A stretch of 33,722 nucleotides of DNA from UBA4644 sp900555855 (GCA_052289195.1 DAWAJD010000023.1:1-33722), one strand, 5' to 3'; positions 1 to 7,980 are shown, counted from the stretch's first letter. Notes: generated by a model from the sequence alone, not told the origin. Translations and numbers: made by a program.

Positions 1-38
1 CTTTTCTGTCCTTTGATCCTTTGCGGATGGGCCGGCCT

Positions 39-1421
39 TCAGCAAGCTCCGTGCTCCTCCGCCCAGAGCTTTTCGGCTTCAGGCTTCCAGCAATCGGCAT
101 AGGCCTTGCACTTCTCGCACAGATGCTCGGCGCTTTCCGGCGCTTCGAGGTCGGTGGAGTGCGCACCGCTCTCTGCCACCATCTTCGGCAGCAGCTCCGG
201 ATTCTCCAGCATGGGGCAGGGGCGCAGGTGGTTATCGTTGAAGGGCTGGCCCTTGCGGTAGAGCTTGAACAGCGGCTGCTGCAGACACTCCAGAAAGCTC
301 TTTTCCTGGATATTTGCGCTGGAATAATGGATGAAGACGCAGGGCTCCACATCGCCTGCGGCGTTGATGTGGCAATAGATCCGGCCGCCTGCCACGCAGC
401 CGCCGGCAAACTCGCCGTCGTTCTGGAAGTCGATGCAGTACAGCTCCTTGCCGCCGGTAAGTCCGCGGATCTCGCGGACGCGGTCTTTCATATACGCTCT
501 TTGCTCCGGCGTCAGCAACAGGGATGTGTCGGCGTTCAGGCCAACAGGCATGTAGTGGAAATACCACGCGAAAATACAGCCCTTGGAAATCAGAAGATCC
601 AGAAACGCGTCGCTGGTGACCACCTTATAGTTCTGGCTGGTATAGCAGATGGAGACGCCGAAGGGGATCCGGTGGCTGTGCATCAGGTCCATGGCGTCCA
701 GCGCCTTCTGAAAATGCCCCTGCCCCCGGCGGCCATCGTTGGCCTCCTCAAAGCCCTCGACGCTGATGGACACGAAGAAGTTGCCCACCCGCAGCATCTC
801 CTGACAAAATTCCTCGTCGATGAGGGTGCCGTTGGTAAAGGCGTGGAACGCCATATCCCGGTGCTTCTCGCATAGGCGGATGATGTCTTTTTTCCGCAGC
901 AGCGGCTCACCGCCGGTAAAGAGACAGGCATGGGTGCCCAGCTCATTGGCCTCGGTCAGCACACGATCCATTTCCTCAAAGGTCAGGCTCTGCTTGTGAC
1001 CATATTCCGCCGCCCAACAGCCGGTGCAGTGCATATTGCAGGCGGAGGTGGGGTCCATCAGGATCAGCCAAGGTACATTGATGTCGTATTTCTTCGCGGT
1101 TTCCTGCGCCACATGATAGCCCCGGATGCCGCCCTCATAGACGGCGTTGGTGAGAAAGGTTTTGAGAATGTAGGGGTCGTTGTCGCGGATCAGGCGCTGG
1201 ACATAATGGGCCCATTTCCCGTTGGGATCGTTCGCAAGCATGTGCAGCGTCTGGAAGGAGGCTTCGCTCCAAACATCGCCGTGCAGCTTTTGCACCATGT
1301 TCACAAGATCGTTTGCGAACTTTCCCGCGTCCTGCGTCTGACCCTTTTTGATAAGGCTGTCGAGAACGGTTTCGAAGGCCTTGCGTTCGGCTGCGTGAGA
1401 GATTTTTTCGGTGATGCTCAT
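39..1421 (-). CDS. Radical SAM protein with SPASM-like C-terminal cysteines
   Basis: A 460-residue radical SAM enzyme. After about 115 residues of a helical N-terminal region comes the [4Fe-4S] motif CNMHCTGC (CxxxCxxC), then the FTGGEPLL glycine-rich SAM-binding segment. The C-terminal third carries more cysteines (GGCVAGGRIYC, EPCVF, RPCPM and CEKCKAYADC), as in SPASM/twitch domains that hold auxiliary Fe-S clusters. Such enzymes often modify peptides or act as anaerobic maturases, but nothing nearby (precursor peptide, partner enzyme) identifies a substrate. The start is supported by an AGAAAGGAT-type site just upstream. It lies 48 bp downstream of the DUF2238-type gene on the same strand, so co-transcription is likely. 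No terminator is visible in the 38 bases before the window edge. Confidence 0.9.
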   Translation of the reverse strand: MSITEKISHAAERKAFETVLDSLIKKGQTQDAGKFANDLVNMVQKLHGDVWSEASFQTLHMLANDPNGKWAHYVQRLIRDNDPYILKTFLTNAVYEGGIRGYHVAQETAKKYDINVPWLILMDPTSACNMHCTGCWAAEYGHKQSLTFEEMDRVLTEANELGTHACLFTGGEPLLRKKDIIRLCEKHRDMAFHAFTNGTLIDEEFCQEMLRVGNFFVSISVEGFEEANDGRRGQGHFQKALDAMDLMHSHRIPFGVSICYTSQNYKVVTSDAFLDLLISKGCIFAWYFHYMPVGLNADTSLLLTPEQRAYMKDRVREIRGLTGGKELYCIDFQNDGEFAGGCVAGGRIYCHINAAGDVEPCVFIHYSSANIQEKSFLECLQQPLFKLYRKGQPFNDNHLRPCPMLENPELLPKMVAESGAHSTDLEAPESAEHLCEKCKAYADCWKPEAEKLWAEEHGAC

Positions 1422-1469
1422 AGTCCATCTATCCTTTCTTTTTCATTACGATCCTTTGCAGACGGCGCT

Positions 1470-2237
1470 TTATCCGGCCTTTGCCCGCGGCGCTTCCCTT
1501 TTGTCCGGCCGTGCGTCGGCTGTGCGGGTGATGGCGGCATGACGGCCCCTGTCCAGCGCGAACAAAACAGCGTAGGCCACTGCTCCTACTGTTTCGATAA
1601 ACATATCGCCCATGGTATCGATCAGGCCAATGTCCAGATAACCCGCCATAGGCTGTCCGTTGACGATCACGCTGTCGATCCGGTCGATGCTGCCGATCAC
1701 GCCGGCGGCGCTGCCCAGATCGTAGGAATGGATGGCGGAAATGACCGTATCCCTCTGCATATCCATACCGAACCAGCGATCCATCCCAAACTCATAAAAC
1801 TCCCAAAGCACTGCAACGGAAATGGAAAACAAAACGGCAAACAGGGCCCGCAGCGTCAGGTCGTCCCGATACCTTTCCCGGATCAGCACCGGCAGATAGG
1901 AGCCGAACAGCGCAAAGATCACGCCGCCGCACAGATGCAGCAGCTTATCCCAATGGGCGATCAGATAATACAGCTTATAGACCCGTCCTGACATGGAGGC
2001 CAGCAGGTAAAACAGGCCGAACAGGAACAGCGCGTTGGACATCCGATAGCCGAAGACTTGGAAAAGATATGGCACGGCCGCGCCCAAGGCCACCAGCAGA
2101 CAGATCAGCGCATCCGACGCCGGCCCCAGCCGCAGCGCGCGCAGCATGGAATACAGCACGAACGCCTCACAGACTGCCCAGAGCCACACCCGCCAGCGGG
2201 GCTGCTCCGTCCGAATACAATGCGTCAGCTTTTGCAT
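1470..2237 (-). CDS. DUF2238/YjdF-like integral membrane protein
   Basis: A 255-residue protein with about six to seven hydrophobic segments. It shows the conserved polar motifs of the DUF2238 family: WDKLLHLCGGV near residue 95, LWEFYEFGMD near residue 145, and DTMGDM near residue 210. Acidic and histidine residues at the ends of membrane segments suggest a metal or proton site, but the family function is not established. The C-terminal tail (about 25 residues) is basic and probably cytoplasmic. An AGAAAGGAAAG ribosome binding site precedes the ATG. It is the first gene of a probable two-gene unit with the radical SAM protein. No convincing sigma-A promoter was found upstream. Confidence 0.8.
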   Translation of the reverse strand: MQKLTHCIRTEQPRWRVWLWAVCEAFVLYSMLRALRLGPASDALICLLVALGAAVPYLFQVFGYRMSNALFLFGLFYLLASMSGRVYKLYYLIAHWDKLLHLCGGVIFALFGSYLPVLIRERYRDDLTLRALFAVLFSISVAVLWEFYEFGMDRWFGMDMQRDTVISAIHSYDLGSAAGVIGSIDRIDSVIVNGQPMAGYLDIGLIDTMGDMFIETVGAVAYAVLFALDRGRHAAITRTADARPDKREAPRAKAG

Positions 2238-2438
2238 ACTTTCTTTCCTTTCTGCCGGCAGCTTCGCTCCGGCGGCAGCGGAGCCATCTCCGGCGGCGTC
2301 TGCCCCGCGTTCCGATGGCCGTCTCCCTTTATCTTAGCGGGGTCTTTCCGCAAAAGCCATGGTGAAAAAAGTCGATCTCTCTGATTTCCCGCAAACCGCC
2401 CGGAATACGCAAATTTGCGCAAACTCGCCTTTTTACGC
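2238..2438. other. Intergenic region with a 12-bp palindrome
   Basis: No gene is supported in this gap between the TetR terminator and the DUF2238-type gene. A perfect palindrome, CGCAAATTTGCG, sits at 2408-2419 and is followed by further TTTGCG/CGCAAA words. This could be a binding site for a regulator of the downstream minus-strand genes. No 17-bp-spaced promoter was found. Confidence 0.35.
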
Positions 2439-2469
2439 AAAAAAGAGCCGCCCCACATGGGGGCAGCTC
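2439..2469 (-). terminator. Intrinsic terminator of the TetR gene
   Basis: Read on the minus strand, GAGCTGCCCC pairs with GGGGCGGCTC across a short loop (10 bp, one G-T), followed directly by six T. It begins 17 bases after the TetR stop codon. Confidence 0.88.
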
Positions 2470-2486
2470 CTGCAGGGCGGTATTGT

Positions 2487-3035
2487 TCACGGCTCCTGCT
2501 GCACGGCGCTGGTCAAAAAACGGTCAAACAGCGCGCCCAGCCGCTCTACGCTTGTGTCGATATCGTTTTCCATGCGGTTCCAGAAAAACTGCATCATAAA
2601 GCCGATGTAGGCGTAACGGCAGAAGGAGGCGATGCTGCGCAGCTTCTCCTCCGAAATGGAATGTCCCTCCGCGGCCTGATGCACCACCCGCAGAAACACA
2701 TCGTCCGTCAGAGAGAAGATATAGCGCTCCAGCCGGTCGCGGGAAAGGCCGTCGAACACATGGTAGATGGTCTTGGGGTGCGCCTTGCACTGGTGCAGCA
2801 TGGTTTTGGTCGCGCTTTTCCATTCGATCAGCGTGTCGCCGGGGACAAAATACACCACCTTTTCCCGAAACCATGCGTCCAGCAGCGCATAGATATCCTG
2901 ATAATGGTAATAGAAGGTATTGGGGCTGACCCCCGCCCGCTTGACCAGCGCCGCCACGGTGATCTTATCAAACGACATCTCCTCCAGCATCGACTGGAAT
3001 GTGGTCATGATGAGCTTTTTGGTATATAAAGCCAC
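2487..3035 (-). CDS. TetR/AcrR-family transcriptional regulator
   Basis: A 182-residue regulator with a GTG start preceded by GGGAGG. The N-terminal 50 residues form the TetR helix-turn-helix (FDKITVAALVKRAGVSPNTF followed by YYHYQDIYALL, residues about 22-52). The remainder is a helical ligand/dimer domain resembling the TetR_C_8 type, so the inducer cannot be told. It lies 91 bp downstream of the MATE exporter gene on the same strand but has its own promoter and terminator. Control of the exporter is plausible but not shown. A 6-bp inverted repeat flanks its promoter and may be an autoregulatory site. Confidence 0.88.
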   Translation of the reverse strand: MALYTKKLIMTTFQSMLEEMSFDKITVAALVKRAGVSPNTFYYHYQDIYALLDAWFREKVVYFVPGDTLIEWKSATKTMLHQCKAHPKTIYHVFDGLSRDRLERYIFSLTDDVFLRVVHQAAEGHSISEEKLRSIASFCRYAYIGFMMQFFWNRMENDIDTSVERLGALFDRFLTSAVQQEP

Positions 3036-3064
3036 GCTATCCCTCCCGCCGTTTTCTGTCTTTC

Positions 3065-3099
3065 AGTTTACCGCAAAATGCGCCGCCCTGCAAGTAAAC
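3065..3099 (-). promoter_or_regulatory. Promoter of the TetR gene with flanking inverted repeat
   Basis: Minus strand: -35 TTGCAG (3093-3088), 17-bp spacer, -10 TAAACT (3070-3065). The inverted repeat GTTTAC/GTAAAC at 3094-3099 and 3066-3071 brackets the promoter core, a typical position for an autorepressor site. Confidence 0.65.
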
Positions 3100-3126
3100 C
3101 TTTTGTGACCGGCGGGATGCCGTCTT

Positions 3127-4533
3127 TCATGGGTTTTGAACGCTTTCCGTATGCAATTCCCGATCGGTTTTTACGATAATCACTGCCGAAATGACAAAGG
3201 TCAGCACATCCGATACCGGCATGGAATACAGCACGCCGTCCAGGCCGAAAAACACCGGCAGCAGCAGGGCAAAGCCCACGCCGAACACCACCTCACGGAA
3301 CATGGAAAGCAGCGTGGATGCCAGCGCCTTGCCCACCGCCTGCAGGAAAATAAAGCACGCCTTGTTGACGCAGGCCAGCACCATCATGCAGAGATAGGTG
3401 CGGAACGCCTTGATGGCAAAGTCTGTATAGAAGCTGCTCTCATTGGCTGCGCCGAAAATGGCGATGAGCTGCCGGGGGAAGCCCTCTGCCAGCACCAGCG
3501 CCGCCGCGCCCACCAGTGCTTCGGCGATCAGCAGCTTGGTGAACAGTTCCCGGACGCGCAGCTTCTTCTCCGCGCCCATGTTATAGCCCACGATGGGGAT
3601 GCAGCCTGCCGCCATGCCCACCACGATGGAAATAACGATCTGGAAGAACTTCATCACAATGCCCACCACCGCCATGGGGATCTGCGCATATTGCGCCTGT
3701 CCAAACACAGCGTCCATCGCACCATATTTGCGGAGCATATTGTTGATGGCCGCCATGGCCGCCACCAGACTGATCTGGGAAAGAAAGCTGGTGATCCCCA
3801 GCGTCAGCATCCGTCCGCAGACACTTCCCTGCAGGACATAATCGCCGGGCGCAGGCCGGATGATCTTCATATGCAGCAGATACCACGCGGCGAGCGCTGC
3901 CGTTGCCGCCTGCCCGATGACCGTGGCGACAGCCGCGCCCATCATGCCCCATTTGAAGAGAAAGATGAAGATGGGGTCAAGAATAATGTTGATCACAGCA
4001 CCCGCCAGCGTGGAGATCATGGCGAATTGGGGGCTGCCGTCCGCACGAATGATCGGGTTCATCGCCTGACCAAACATATAGAACGGGATGCCCAGCGTGA
4101 TATAGAAGAAATACTCCTGGGCGTGGCGGAAGGTCTCTTCGTTGACGGTGCCGCCGAACATGGCGATGATGCGGTCCGCAAAAAGGAGATAGACTGCCGT
4201 TAAAACAAGACTGCCGGCAACGGTCAGCACGACGGCATTGCCAACACTGCGCTTTGCTTTCTCCCTCTCATTTCTGCCCAGCGCCATGCTGACAAAGGCA
4301 CAGCAGCCGTCGCCTACCATAACGGCGATGGCCAGCGCCACCACGGTCAGCGGGAAAACCACGGTGTTGGCCGCGTTGCCGTAAGAGCCCAGGTAACTGG
4401 CGTTGGCAATAAAGATCTGATCGACGATGTTATAGAGCGCGCCGACCAACAGCGAGATGATGCAGGGGACGGCGTATTGCCCCATGAGCTTTCCGATACG
4501 CTCCGTCCCCAAAAACTGATTTCCGGTATCCAT
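3127..4533 (-). CDS. MATE family multidrug/Na+ efflux transporter (copy 1)
   Basis: A 468-residue, 12-helix MATE transporter (MatE domains in both halves). Family features include the N-terminal GKLMGQYAVPCIISLLVGAL helix with NIVDQIFI, and internal duplication. MATE proteins export cationic drugs or metabolites using Na+ or H+ gradients; the substrate here is unknown. An in-frame ATG exists 63 bp further upstream, but it lies in a terminator-like hairpin. The chosen start follows AAAGGTG with a normal gap. The gene is monocistronic, with a promoter about 190 bp upstream and a complex leader, which suggests regulation by attenuation. A TetR gene follows downstream. Confidence 0.92.
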   Translation of the reverse strand: MDTGNQFLGTERIGKLMGQYAVPCIISLLVGALYNIVDQIFIANASYLGSYGNAANTVVFPLTVVALAIAVMVGDGCCAFVSMALGRNEREKAKRSVGNAVVLTVAGSLVLTAVYLLFADRIIAMFGGTVNEETFRHAQEYFFYITLGIPFYMFGQAMNPIIRADGSPQFAMISTLAGAVINIILDPIFIFLFKWGMMGAAVATVIGQAATAALAAWYLLHMKIIRPAPGDYVLQGSVCGRMLTLGITSFLSQISLVAAMAAINNMLRKYGAMDAVFGQAQYAQIPMAVVGIVMKFFQIVISIVVGMAAGCIPIVGYNMGAEKKLRVRELFTKLLIAEALVGAAALVLAEGFPRQLIAIFGAANESSFYTDFAIKAFRTYLCMMVLACVNKACFIFLQAVGKALASTLLSMFREVVFGVGFALLLPVFFGLDGVLYSMPVSDVLTFVISAVIIVKTDRELHTESVQNP

Positions 4534-4552
4534 TCCATTCACCTTTCTTTCC

Positions 4553-4600
4553 AAAAATAAGAAATGCGCAAGCCCGCCAAACCCGGACTTACGCATTTCT
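4553..4600 (-). terminator. Leader terminator (attenuator) before MATE copy 1
   Basis: On the minus strand, 17 consecutive pairs (two G-T) form between 4600-4584 and 4576-4560 with a 7-base loop, followed by TTATTTTT. It ends just before the MATE ribosome binding site, so it would stop transcription ahead of the gene unless disrupted. Confidence 0.8.
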
Positions 4601-4601
4601 G

Positions 4602-4640
4602 CTACACGATTTGCTTATGAAGTTTTCTTTCATGTTCCAT
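4602..4640 (-). CDS. Candidate 12-residue leader peptide of MATE copy 1
   Basis: A short reading frame, MEHERKLHKQIV followed by TAG, with GAGGG six bases before its ATG. It ends one base short of the terminator stem (4600). A second overlapping frame starts at 4633 (MKENFISKSCSRNA) and its stop lies inside the stem, but its spacing to the same ribosome site is poorer. Position and size fit a regulatory uORF. Coding function is inferred only from layout. Confidence 0.45.
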   Translation of the reverse strand: MEHERKLHKQIV

Positions 4641-4659
4641 CTCTCACCCTCTTTGACGC

Positions 4660-4710
4660 AAAAAAGCGCGTGGCCCTCTGCAACCGGATTTACACAGAAA
4701 TGCCACACGC
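4660..4710 (-). terminator. First leader hairpin of MATE copy 1, terminator-like
   Basis: On the minus strand, GCGTGTGGC pairs with GCCACGCGC (9 bp, one G-T) around a 27-base loop, followed by six T. It starts within a few bases of the predicted transcript 5' end. The large loop makes it a weaker terminator. Its left side carries GCATTTCT (4703-4696), which can instead pair with the left arm of the second hairpin. Confidence 0.6.
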
Positions 4711-4719
4711 TGTGATTTT

Positions 4720-4748
4720 ATTTTACCATGCGCAAAGGGAAATTTCAA
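4720..4748 (-). promoter_or_regulatory. Promoter of MATE copy 1
   Basis: Minus strand: -35 TTGAAA (4748-4743), 17-bp spacer, -10 TAAAAT (4725-4720). It predicts a transcript start near 4713 and a leader of about 180 bases. Confidence 0.75.
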
Positions 4749-4811
4749 ATGTTTTTTGCCTTTCGGCCCCGAATGCCGGAAGCCCGGCGCGCAGCGTCCG
4801 CGGCGCAAGGC

Positions 4812-5966
4812 TCAAAGCATCTCGATAAAGGCGGACAAACGGGTGCTCAGCTGGCCCGCGTCAGACTGGGAATAGTCCGTCTCCACGGCGATATAGGGCA
4901 GGCCCATCTGCCGGACGGTCTCCCGCACCTGCTGGCGCTCGATGGCGTAGGGATGGCAGGCCTGCAGGATGATCTCCACCACGCCGTCGATCCGGTATTC
5001 CTGCAGCAGCCGCTGCAAAAGCTCCATGCGCTTGGTGTCCGGCGACATCACGGCGCAGCCGATCTCCAGATAGCGGTCGGCAATGGCCTGCAGGATATCC
5101 GGGGCCTGCTCGTCCACCATCTGGATGGCGGCCTTGAGACCGTTGCAGTTTTCCATGCACACCACAACGCCGCCGCTCTTTTCGATCTCCCCCACCGTCT
5201 TCTGCAAAACGCCGGTGGAGGGACAGCCGGTGATCAGGATGCGCTTGCGGTGCGGGCTGACGGGCCGCTGGCCCGCTTCGTAGGCCGCCCGGATCTCGGC
5301 GGTCATTTCCTCAATGGCCCGGATGGACTGCTCCACATCGAAGCTGAAATTGGCGCTGTCGATCACATGATACAGGTCGGTATAGTTGGCCGGCGGCGGA
5401 CAAAGCTTCTGCAGCTCCATCAGCTCCAGCTTGGCCCGGCGGAGACGGTTGCGCAGGCGGCAGGCCGCCCGGAGCTTTTCGTCCGTGATCTCTGCGCCGA
5501 ACTTTTCCTCCAGCAGGGTCTTGAGATATTCCAGCTCCCGCCGCCACAGCTCCGCCGCGTAAGGACGGTCGATGCCCTGGGGCAGGTGCATCACATGGAC
5601 ATCCTTCAGCCGGCCCAGCAGCTCATACATCTTCTTTTTGCCGTCGCAGGTGGTCTCGCCCACGATGAGATCGGAAAAATAGGTGTAGGGACACTTGTCG
5701 GAGACGGCGAAGCCATAGCTGGATTTGATCAGCGGGCAAAGATTCTTGGGCAGCTCCGCCTCCGCTGCGGCCACCGTCTCGTCGCTGGTGCCGCAAAGGC
5801 TGACGGTGTAAACGCCCGCCGCGTCGAAGACCTCATTGGGCGTATAGGTGCAGAAGGTGCCGGCGATCTTCCCGCCTGCGTCCTTTACGGCCTTCGCCCG
5901 CAGAAAGCCATTTTTCCTTGCTTCTGAAAACTCCTGAAATTTTTCCGGCAGCTGTTTTTGTTCCAT
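4812..5966 (-). CDS. Double-cubane-cluster reductase, 2-hydroxyacyl-CoA dehydratase family (YjiM-like)
   Basis: A 384-residue protein of the HgdB/FldB/BcrB superfamily. The segments CPLIKSSYGF, KCPYTYFSDLIVGETTCDGK, ITGCPSTGVLQ, CMENCNG and ILQACHPYAIE have the cysteine pattern of the double-cubane-cluster protein (DCCP, YjiM) subgroup. Those proteins hold an Fe-S double cubane and receive low-potential electrons from an ATP-dependent activase. No activase (YjiL/HgdC type, ASKHA ATPase) lies beside it here, so the partner must be encoded elsewhere if the system is complete. The C-terminus (ETDYSQSDAGQ) is typical of the family. The ribosome site is modest (AGGGATGG). It is transcribed alone from its own promoter. 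The physiological substrate is unknown for the subgroup. Confidence 0.85.
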   Translation of the reverse strand: MEQKQLPEKFQEFSEARKNGFLRAKAVKDAGGKIAGTFCTYTPNEVFDAAGVYTVSLCGTSDETVAAAEAELPKNLCPLIKSSYGFAVSDKCPYTYFSDLIVGETTCDGKKKMYELLGRLKDVHVMHLPQGIDRPYAAELWRRELEYLKTLLEEKFGAEITDEKLRAACRLRNRLRRAKLELMELQKLCPPPANYTDLYHVIDSANFSFDVEQSIRAIEEMTAEIRAAYEAGQRPVSPHRKRILITGCPSTGVLQKTVGEIEKSGGVVVCMENCNGLKAAIQMVDEQAPDILQAIADRYLEIGCAVMSPDTKRMELLQRLLQEYRIDGVVEIILQACHPYAIERQQVRETVRQMGLPYIAVETDYSQSDAGQLSTRLSAFIEML

Positions 5967-6080
5967 GGTTCCATCCCTGTTCCGACCGCGCCAGACGGCC
6001 GGCGGCTCTTTCTTTGAAGGTCACGGCGCTGCGCCGCAAAAGCGCAGAAAAGCGCCCCGGCATCCCCCGTGCCAAGGCAA

Positions 6081-6109
6081 AGTATAGCAGTCTTTTGGCG
6101 TTTGGTCAA
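6081..6109 (-). promoter_or_regulatory. Promoter of the double-cubane-cluster reductase gene
   Basis: Minus strand: -35 TTGACC (6109-6104), 17-bp spacer, -10 TATACT (6086-6081), giving an untranslated leader of about 110 bases. Confidence 0.75.
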
Positions 6110-6182
6110 TCCCCGCGCTCTCCGGCAGACGCTCCCGCAGCGTCGCGGAAGCCCGCCTTGCAGGGATGATTTTCAGCATTTT

Positions 6183-6605
6183 TTACGAAAGATAACCGTA
6201 GCTTTTGTCAAAAATGTCCCATATAACATCGTAACAAAGGCCGCCGGCCTCGTTTTTATAGAAAAACGGATCATGACGCAGCGTTGTTGCGGAATTCAGA
6301 ATGATCTGCCCCAGCGTGCCGCCGGCGGCGTCCTGAAAGGTCATGCGGTAGCGATAGCCCATGTGCAGCAGCGAAATGCCGCTGCGGCGGACGGGCGTAG
6401 TCTGCAGATTGGTCAGGACGGTCTCAATGACGGCAGGGTCCGTGAGATCCAGCTCGTGGCCTGTGTTGCCGTCGAAGACCCGGATGCAGGCCACCTCCGA
6501 TGCCTTTACCCCTCTGAGAAAGCGCACCGGGGCCCGGTACCACAAAAAAGCGCAGAGCAGCAGCAGGGGAAGGATCAGGATCTTGATCAGCTTTTTCCAG
6601 TTCAT
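6183..6605 (-). CDS. Hypothetical membrane-anchored protein
   Basis: A 140-residue protein not recognised as a known family. It begins with a lysine pair and one hydrophobic helix (LIKILILPLLLLCAFLWY, residues about 5-22), followed by an extracytoplasmic domain of about 110 residues with mixed beta-type sequence. It has no lipobox in the usual position. A longer frame starts at 6689, but the AAGGAG site supports this ATG. It lies 29 bp downstream of the rlmI-like gene and probably shares its transcript. Compact size and a single anchor suggest a secreted or surface-side domain; function unknown. Confidence 0.7.
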   Translation of the reverse strand: MNWKKLIKILILPLLLLCAFLWYRAPVRFLRGVKASEVACIRVFDGNTGHELDLTDPAVIETVLTNLQTTPVRRSGISLLHMGYRYRMTFQDAAGGTLGQIILNSATTLRHDPFFYKNEAGGLCYDVIWDIFDKSYGYLS

Positions 6606-6634
6606 CAAAGGCTCCTTTCTCTGCTTCCGGGGCG

Positions 6635-7864
6635 TTATACCACCTGGAAGAGATAGAATTTCAAATAATCCGTCTCGGGAACATTCCAAAGGATGGGATG
6701 GTCCGGGGCCTGCTGGCGGGCTTCGATCTGCCGCAGCTCCACGCCGGCATCCCGGGCGGCGGAGCGCAGCATTTTTTCAAATAGCTCCACCGGCATAAAA
6801 TGACTGCAGGAGGCCGTCGCCAAATAGCCGCCCCGAGGCAGCAGGCGCATGGCCCGCAGATTGATCTCCTTATAGCCCTTCTCCGCGCTGTGGACCGTCC
6901 TGCGGGATTTTGTAAAGGCCGGCGGATCCAGAATGATAAAATCGTAAGGCTTCTGTTTTTCCTCCTCCAGCCGGGGCAGCAGATCGAACACATCTGCCGT
7001 GAGAAAATCCATCCGGTCCAGCAGGCCGTTGCGGGCGGCGTTGCTTTTGGCCATATCAATGGCAGACTGGGAGACATCCACCGCCGTCACATGGGCCGCG
7101 CCGCCCAGCGCGGCGTTCAGGGCGAAGGAGCCGGTATGGGTAAAGCAGTCCAGGACCCTTCTCCCCCGGGCCAGCCTTGCCACGGCAAGGCGGTTGTATT
7201 TCTGATCCAGGAAAAAGCCGGTCTTCTGGCCGTTTTCCACATCCACGCGATAATAAACGCCGTTTTCACAAATCTCCGTCATCGGGCTTTTGGGAATGGG
7301 GCGGCCCTCCAACGGGAACCAGCCCTTTCCCTGCTCCAGCCCCTCCAGCTCCCGAAGGGCGGCATCGTTTCGTTCATAGATCCCGGCGATCTGCTGCCCG
7401 TCCGCCTCCAGCACCTGCACCAGCAGGGGCAGCAGCATGGGCTTGATCCGTTCCATGCCAATGGAGAGCGTCTGCGTCACCAGAAGGTCGGAAAACCGGT
7501 CTACCGTCAGTCCCGGAAAGCCGTCGGCCTCGCCGAAAATCACCCGGCAGCAGGAAAGATCCTCCCCCATGACGGTCTTGCGGTAATCCCAGGCGTATTG
7601 GAGCCGCCGCTTCCAGAAGGCGGCGTCGAACCGGTCGTTGGCGTTGTGGGAGATCAGCCGCAGCCGGATCTTGCTTTGGCGGCTGACAAAGCCCGTCCCC
7701 AGATATTTGCCCTTTTCCGAGACCGCGTCGGCCAGACCGCCGTTTTCCGCCTGACCTTTCTCCCCCAGGACCTCTGCTTCATAGACCCAGGGATGGCCGC
7801 TCTCCAACCAGCGGACGCCCTTGGCCGAAATGATAAAACGGGGATATTCCCGCTGCTGCTTCAT
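6635..7864 (-). CDS. rlmI: Class I SAM-dependent rRNA methyltransferase, RlmI-like
   Basis: A 409-residue enzyme with an N-terminal PUA domain (about residues 1-75), a central RlmI-like segment and a C-terminal Rossmann methyltransferase domain. The SAM motif is LDCFTHTGSFALNAALGGA, and the catalytic-type motif LDPPAFTKSR is typical of RlmI, which makes m5C1962 in 23S rRNA in E. coli. A more upstream ATG (7885) lies only about three bases from the predicted transcript start, so the ATG at 7864 is preferred. A cysteine in a TASCSHFM motif follows, as in m5C enzymes. It is followed by the small hypothetical gene. Confidence 0.87.
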   Translation of the reverse strand: MKQQREYPRFIISAKGVRWLESGHPWVYEAEVLGEKGQAENGGLADAVSEKGKYLGTGFVSRQSKIRLRLISHNANDRFDAAFWKRRLQYAWDYRKTVMGEDLSCCRVIFGEADGFPGLTVDRFSDLLVTQTLSIGMERIKPMLLPLLVQVLEADGQQIAGIYERNDAALRELEGLEQGKGWFPLEGRPIPKSPMTEICENGVYYRVDVENGQKTGFFLDQKYNRLAVARLARGRRVLDCFTHTGSFALNAALGGAAHVTAVDVSQSAIDMAKSNAARNGLLDRMDFLTADVFDLLPRLEEEKQKPYDFIILDPPAFTKSRRTVHSAEKGYKEINLRAMRLLPRGGYLATASCSHFMPVELFEKMLRSAARDAGVELRQIEARQQAPDHPILWNVPETDYLKFYLFQVV

Positions 7865-7894
7865 GCCTGATGCCTGCCTTTCCATATTTGCTTC

Positions 7895-7923
7895 ATTTTA
7901 CCATAAGATCCGGCAGGTTACAA
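7895..7923 (-). promoter_or_regulatory. Promoter of the rlmI-like gene
   Basis: Minus strand: -35 TTGTAA (7923-7918), 17-bp spacer, -10 TAAAAT (7900-7895). A start near 7888 implies a short leader and argues for the downstream ATG. Confidence 0.65.
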
Positions 7924-7941
7924 CCTTTTTTCGCCCCGGGC

Positions 7942-7980
7942 TTGACAAAAGCAGATCATAATGATATGATATTGATATCA
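7942..7980 (+). promoter_or_regulatory. Promoter of the SPFH-RHH pair with TGATAT repeats
   Basis: -35 TTGACA (7942-7947), 17-bp spacer, -10 TATGAT (7965-7970). Three TGATAT words (7962, 7967, 7973) and the palindrome TGATATCA (7973-7980) cover the -10 and the transcript start. This could be the operator for the RHH protein encoded downstream. Confidence 0.75.

Noticed and set aside
2225..2458. 77-codon minus-strand frame in the gap before the DUF2238-type gene
   Set aside because: It overlaps the TetR terminator and has no family motif; it looks like chance coding.
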